Below the pieces are notes generated by a model. It made no database searches, was not told where the DNA came from, and was given only the letters and a program-made list of their open reading frames with translations. DNA of 56,946 nucleotides from JAZQHR01 sp045540695 (lineage in GTDB: Bacteria > Bacillota > Clostridia > UMGS1810), in NCBI GenBank assembly GCA_045540695.1, contig JAZQHR010000057.1:1-56946 (forward strand), written 5' to 3'. The translations under genes were made by a program, and so were the position numbers. This document shows, in pieces, positions 53,283-56,946 of the stretch (positions are counted from its first letter, which is position 1; each line of letters begins with the position of its first letter).

Positions 53283-54410
53283 ATGAAATATTTTGAAGAG
53301 TTTAAATCAAATACATATGCTGGCAGTGCAAATCAGTTGTATTTTGAAATGAATGATAATGAAATACATACAGGCCGATTGCTTTATAAAATATCGGTTG
53401 GCGGTGAATACAATTATTCGATTTTGTTTTCAAATACTATAGACAGTACTTATGGAGATGGTGCGATAAGTCATAAAAATCTAATTTGTGACGAATGGGT
53501 AATTCACAGTGCCAGAATTGGCAGATGCAGAAAAATTGATATGTCTGAAAATATTTCTGACTTGGTTATGGACGATAATGATAAAAATGCTGACATTGTG
53601 GTTTCTGATTTTAAGGATATTAGTTTTGGCGGACAAAAATCAAAAGTGGTAATGCCCGGTGAGTTTTTCACCTCTGATCCTGCTAAGCTTGAATATAAAA
53701 AAGACGAGTATCTTTGCCTTGAAATAACTTTTTCAGGAAAAATGATTCCGTATCACGAAGAAACTTTACTTCCTGTTTTTATTAAAGAAGGAGAAGCGTG
53801 GAAATATTCCAAGTTTATGCCTTTTGCAGGTATGATTGGATGTGATAGGCAGACAAAAGGAAGAGTTGCGTATTTGGGAGATTCCATTACACAGGGAATT
53901 GGAACAAATCCAAATTCATATTTGCATTGGAATGCAATTCTTTCTGAAAAGTTAGGAAGCGATTATTCCTATTGGAATTTAGGTATTGGATTTGGCAGGG
54001 CGAACGATGCTGCTTCCGATGGAGTATGGCTATATAAGGCGAAACAGAATGATATAGTTTTTGTATGCTACGGTGTAAATGATATTTTACAAGGACAAGC
54101 CGAAGAACAAATAAAAGCAGATTTGACATATATTGCGGATGCTTTGAAAAGAGCGGGGAAAAAGGTTATTGTGCAGACGATACCACCCTTTGACTATAAA
54201 TGCGAAAATATTGAAAAGTGGAAAAGGTTAAATTTATATATTTTAAACCAGTTAAGTGAAAAGGTAGATTTTGTTTTTGACAACACCAAGCTCCTTGGTA
54301 AAAAAGAAAATCCATCAGATGCCATATATGGCGGACATCCTAATGAAGAAGGATGTAAAATATTGGCTGATGCTCTGTTTAAAGAAATTCGTAAATATGG
54401 GATATTGTGA
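53283..54410 (+). CDS. SGNH/GDSL esterase, arm 2 copy
   Basis: Identical to 2537-3664. GGAG at 53270-53273 sits nine bases before the ATG at 53283, which rules against the ATG at 53268. Confidence 0.8.
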   Translation: MKYFEEFKSNTYAGSANQLYFEMNDNEIHTGRLLYKISVGGEYNYSILFSNTIDSTYGDGAISHKNLICDEWVIHSARIGRCRKIDMSENISDLVMDDNDKNADIVVSDFKDISFGGQKSKVVMPGEFFTSDPAKLEYKKDEYLCLEITFSGKMIPYHEETLLPVFIKEGEAWKYSKFMPFAGMIGCDRQTKGRVAYLGDSITQGIGTNPNSYLHWNAILSEKLGSDYSYWNLGIGFGRANDAASDGVWLYKAKQNDIVFVCYGVNDILQGQAEEQIKADLTYIADALKRAGKKVIVQTIPPFDYKCENIEKWKRLNLYILNQLSEKVDFVFDNTKLLGKKENPSDAIYGGHPNEEGCKILADALFKEIRKYGIL

Positions 54411-54421
54411 TTGTAAATACT

Positions 54422-54463
54422 GTTTTTTGATCTCAAACTGACATAAACTTGACATCAAAAAAC
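54422..54463 (+). repeat. S motif / hairpin after the SGNH gene, arm 2 copy
   Basis: Mirror of 2484-2525. Confidence 0.45.
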
Positions 54464-54505
54464 TTTGCATCTAAACCTTATGCCTCGCAATATGGATATG
54501 TCGAA
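54464..54505 (+). repeat. R repeat copy R1, arm 2
   Basis: Core GCATCTAAACCTTATGCC. Spo0A-like heptamers TGTCGAA (54499-54505) and TGGCGAA (54509-54515). Confidence 0.85.
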
Positions 54506-54522
54506 TTTTGGCGAAAATAAAA

Positions 54523-54970
54523 GCCTCCCCTGTGTAAGGGGAGGTGGGTTTGCAAAGCAAACTCGGAGGGGTTGTAAATGGATAGAAAACATAATAAGAA
54601 AATAGTTCCGTTTGCAAAGGAACTCAGAAAGAATATGGCAAAAGAAGAAAGACATCTTTGATATGATTTCTTAAGAGAATATCCGGTGAAATTCACAAGA
54701 CAAAAAGTCTTGGGCAAATACATAGCTGACTTTTATTGTGCAAAAGCAAATGTTGTTATTGAACTTGATGGTTCACAGCATTATGAAGATGCAGGACTTA
54801 TAAGTGATGAAAAGAGAACAGCGTATTTAGAACAATATGGAATAACGGTAATAAGAATATCAAATCTTGATGTTTTGAAAAACTTTGAGGGGGTTTGTAT
54901 GTATGTAGATAGTGCAGTGAAACAATCCCTCAGTCAGCTACGCTGACAGCTCCCTTTACACAAGGGAGCC
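54523..54970. mobile_element. Element B (DUF559 gene in double-hairpin ends), arm 2 copy
   Basis: Mirror of 1977-2424. The left end supplies GGAGGGG at 54565-54571, the cargo gene's ribosome site. The right end encodes its last eight codons. Confidence 0.6.
54578..54946 (+). pseudogene. Broken DUF559 nuclease-like gene, arm 2 copy
   Basis: Mirror of 2001-2369. ATG at 54578, TGA at 54659-54661 as codon 28, frame then open to the TGA at 54944-54946. Confidence 0.8.
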
Positions 54971-54979
54971 TTTGAAAAG

Positions 54980-55021
54980 TTTGCATCTAAACCTTATGCC
55001 TCGCAATATTGATATGTCGAA
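54980..55021 (+). repeat. R repeat copy R2, arm 2
   Basis: Mirror of 1926-1967, with heptamers at 55015-55021 and 55025-55031. Confidence 0.85.
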
Positions 55022-55041
55022 TATTGTCGGAAACAAAAAAA

Positions 55042-55062
55042 CCTCCATTTAGGCAAAGGAGG
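55042..55062. repeat. Single-hairpin element C, arm 2 copy
   Basis: Mirror of 1885-1905. Confidence 0.4.
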
Positions 55063-55151
55063 CTTTGAAAGAAAGTGCTATTAATAATGCCTATGCAACA
55101 TTTGTTGGAGAAGAACTTTATAAAATAAAAAAGAAAAAAGGAGACTTTTAA
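55053..55151 (+). pseudogene. Possible 32-codon coding remnant, arm 2 copy
   Basis: Mirror of 1796-1894. Open from after TAG to TAA at 55149-55151, out of frame with the SASA gene that starts at 55153. Confidence 0.3.
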
Positions 55152-55152
55152 A

Positions 55153-55875
55153 TTGATAAATGATGGTATCACAAAAAAAGAAAGAATATGTTCATTTTTA
55201 ATGATAGGACAATCTAATATGGCGGGGCGGGGTGATTTTGGAGAAGTAGAGCCTATAAAAAACAAAAAATGCTTTATGCTACGCATGGGCAGGTGGCAAC
55301 CAATGAGCGAGCCAATCAACCCTGACAGGGCAATACTGGGAACTGATTTTCATAGCGGTATAGGTCTTGCTGCGAGCTTTGCAGATGAATTGTCAAAATA
55401 TTCTGGTTGTGAAATTGGTTTAATTCCTTGTGCTGATGGAGGCACGAAAATAAAACAATGGCAACCGGGAGAATTGTTATATGACCACGCAGTTGCTATG
55501 GCAAAACTTGCGATGCGTACATCTGATTTATGCGGAATTATCTGGCATCAGGGAGAAAGTGATTGTCATCAAATTAACGAGGAAGAATATAGAAAAGATT
55601 TTTTAAATGTTATGACATCTTTGCGAAAAGATATTGGTGAAAATTTACCGATAATCATTGGTGAAATTTCAGATAAAATTACAGATAACTGGAAGGTGGA
55701 TAGTGTAGAAAAGATGAACATTCTCCTTCACAAATTACAAAACGAGCTTCCCATGTGTGCAATTGTTTCAGTAGATGGTTTAGAGTTAAAACCTGACGGG
55801 CTTCATTTTAACTCTAAATCATGTAGAGAATTGGGAAAAAGATATTTTGAAAAATACAAGGATATTTTTATGTGA
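55153..55875 (+). CDS. Sialate O-acetylesterase-like hydrolase, arm 2 copy
   Basis: Identical to 1072-1794. AAAAGGAG ends nine bases before the TTG start at 55153. Confidence 0.85.
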   Translation: MINDGITKKERICSFLMIGQSNMAGRGDFGEVEPIKNKKCFMLRMGRWQPMSEPINPDRAILGTDFHSGIGLAASFADELSKYSGCEIGLIPCADGGTKIKQWQPGELLYDHAVAMAKLAMRTSDLCGIIWHQGESDCHQINEEEYRKDFLNVMTSLRKDIGENLPIIIGEISDKITDNWKVDSVEKMNILLHKLQNELPMCAIVSVDGLELKPDGLHFNSKSCRELGKRYFEKYKDIFM

Positions 55876-55876
55876 T

Positions 55877-55900
55877 TTTTTGACTCGATTTGACAGTAAT
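55877..55900 (+). repeat. S motif after the SASA gene, arm 2 copy
   Basis: Mirror of 1047-1070. Confidence 0.35.
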
Positions 55901-55916
55901 TATTGCTAAAAGACCT

Positions 55917-55955
55917 GTATCTAAACCTTATACATCGCAATATGGATATGTCGAA
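55917..55955 (+). repeat. R repeat copy R3, arm 2
   Basis: Mirror of 992-1030. Tandem heptamers read TGTCGAAAAATGTCGAT. Confidence 0.85.
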
Positions 55956-55972
55956 AAATGTCGATGCAAAAA

Positions 55973-56099
55973 GCCTTCCCCTTGAGGGGAAGGTGGGTTG
56001 CGTAGCAACTCGGATGAGGTGGAAATAAATAACGATTGCTTTCGCAATCTACACCTCACCACCGCTTTGACAAGCGGAGCCTCTCCTCAAGGAGAAGCC
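55973..56099. mobile_element. Hairpin-ended element A, arm 2 copy
   Basis: Mirror of 848-974. Confidence 0.6.
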
Positions 56100-56108
56100 T
56101 TTGAAAGG

Positions 56109-56134
56109 TTTGCATCTAAACCTTATGTGTCGCA
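56109..56134 (+). repeat. R repeat copy R4 (partial), arm 2
   Basis: Mirror of 813-838. It ends just before the GDPD leader. Confidence 0.75.
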
Positions 56135-56174
56135 ATTAATAGGAGAGTTATTTTATTGAAAGGAGCTATACACA

Positions 56175-56882
56175 ATGATTAATTATGCACATAGAGGTGC
56201 AAGTGAATATGCACCGGAAAATACCTTATCATCCTTTTATCTTGGTATGATTCAAGGTGCAAATGGGATAGAAACAGATGTTCATAGAACGAAAGACGGA
56301 GTTTTGGTGTTATTTCATGATGACACCTTAGATAGAGTTTCCGATGGTGTTGGTAAAATTTCTGATTACACATTTGAAGAACTCAGAAAGGTAAAAATCT
56401 ACGGAAATAGCACCATTGGCTTTTATGATAGAATTGTTACACTAAGAGAATTTTTAGAGAAATTCTCTCAATATGATATACGATTTGCTATTGAACTTAA
56501 AGGAGAAGGTGTAGAAGAAGACACGCTTAATATGATAAACGAATTTGGTATTCTTGATAAAACAACATTCACAAGTTTTAAATATGATTACATTAGTAAG
56601 ATTAAAGAATTAAATTCAAAAGCTAGAGTAGGGTGGCTGATAAGTGAAGTAACTAATGAAACCATCAAAAAACTTCTTGATATTGGTGGAGAAGAGATTG
56701 CACCTAAAGCAGAACATATTACAGAAGAACTCATGGAAAAACTTCGCAAATTAAATCTTGGGGTGAGAGCGTGGGGAGTTTTTAATATCAGTCTTATGAA
56801 AAAAATGTGCACATTAGAAGTTGACGGAATGACAGTGAATTTTCCTGACAGACTACATCAGTTTCTGAATCAAATGAAATAA
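56175..56882 (+). CDS. Glycerophosphodiester phosphodiesterase, arm 2 copy
   Basis: Identical to 65-772. AAAGGAG precedes the ATG by nine bases. No SigA-type promoter was found between R4 and the gene. Confidence 0.9.
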   Translation: MINYAHRGASEYAPENTLSSFYLGMIQGANGIETDVHRTKDGVLVLFHDDTLDRVSDGVGKISDYTFEELRKVKIYGNSTIGFYDRIVTLREFLEKFSQYDIRFAIELKGEGVEEDTLNMINEFGILDKTTFTSFKYDYISKIKELNSKARVGWLISEVTNETIKKLLDIGGEEIAPKAEHITEELMEKLRKLNLGVRAWGVFNISLMKKMCTLEVDGMTVNFPDRLHQFLNQMK

Positions 56883-56887
56883 GTGCA

Positions 56888-56913
56888 TTTTTGTCTCCAA
56901 CTTGACACGAACT
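56888..56913 (+). repeat. S motif after the GDPD gene, arm 2 copy
   Basis: Mirror of 34-59. Confidence 0.5.
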
Positions 56914-56928
56914 TCTTCTTATAATCGG

Positions 56929-56946
56929 TTGCATCTAAACCTTATG
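56929..56946 (+). repeat. R repeat copy R5 (truncated), arm 2
   Basis: Mirror of 1-18; the window ends inside R. Confidence 0.85.

Larger units (their letters stand above)
1..56946. repeat. Whole-window perfect inverted repeat (two 28,473-bp arms, no spacer)
   Basis: Each gene in 1-28473 recurs with an identical translation on the opposite strand at 56947 minus its coordinates. The two window ends are reverse complements of each other, and so is the sequence either side of 28473/28474. No gene pair shows a single difference. Because the axis coincides with the exact middle, the window is probably a complete contig. Long spacer-free palindromes are unstable in bacteria, and the axis lies in a terminator hairpin, so an assembly or read fold-back is the most likely origin. 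Confidence 0.98.

Noticed and set aside
1..56946. Genuine tandem inverted gene duplication, or the telomere-dimer junction of a linear replicon
   Set aside because: No telomere resolvase, plasmid replication or partition gene is present. The content is chromosomal core genes, and both arms are identical to the base, with the axis in an ordinary terminator.

Overview
The window is one perfect inverted repeat. Base x pairs with base 56947-x over the whole length, and the axis lies between 28473 and 28474. There is therefore only about 28.5 kb of unique sequence, present twice: arm 1 (1-28473) and arm 2 (28474-56946). Every gene in arm 1 has an identical, oppositely oriented copy in arm 2. The axis sits exactly in a rho-independent terminator hairpin, and both outer ends break inside a dispersed repeat. 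The likeliest explanation is an assembly or sequencing fold-back at the hairpin rather than a natural 57 kb palindrome. I annotate both arms, but biologically each gene should be counted once. Arm 1 entries carry function and domains. Arm 2 entries carry the start and ribosome-site reading on the + strand.

Organism: a low-GC, endospore-forming Firmicute of the class Clostridia. The spoIIGA-sigE pair, AGGAGG-type ribosome sites, TTGACA/TATAAT promoters, frequent ATA and AGA codons and a clostridial-style aro operon support this. The polysaccharide-active genes and the intergenic hairpin repeats suggest a gut or rumen anaerobe. I cannot name a genus.

Layout of arm 1. (i) 1-2540, accessory segment: a glycerophosphodiesterase, a sialate-O-acetylesterase-type hydrolase, a broken DUF559 nuclease-like gene and an SGNH esterase, all in one orientation. 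They are separated by direct copies of a roughly 42-bp repeat (R), and two hairpin-ended elements lie among them. (ii) 2537-9010: SGNH esterase, htpG, nicotinate phosphoribosyltransferase, a small unknown protein and glutamate dehydrogenase. (iii) 9011-15275: a compact aroB-aroA-aroC-pheA-aroE-aroQ-aroK operon leading from DAHP to prephenate and phenylpyruvate. (iv) 15351-19703: an XRE-cupin regulator followed by potABCD, a polyamine ABC importer. (v) 19850-21936, on the opposite strand: secG, then spoIIGA-sigE behind a Spo0A-type promoter. (vi) 22198-28342: a carbohydrate operon (MFS transporter, GH39-like enzyme, unassigned TIM-barrel enzyme) and a separate MFS gene.

The most unusual biology is in the outer 2.5 kb of each arm. 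It has a cassette-like row of genes and elements punctuated by R. The three complete R copies each carry two Spo0A-box-like heptamers exactly 10 bp apart. A nuclease-like gene lies between imperfect, double-hairpin terminal inverted repeats that overlap its ribosome site and its last codons. No recombinase or integrase gene is visible.
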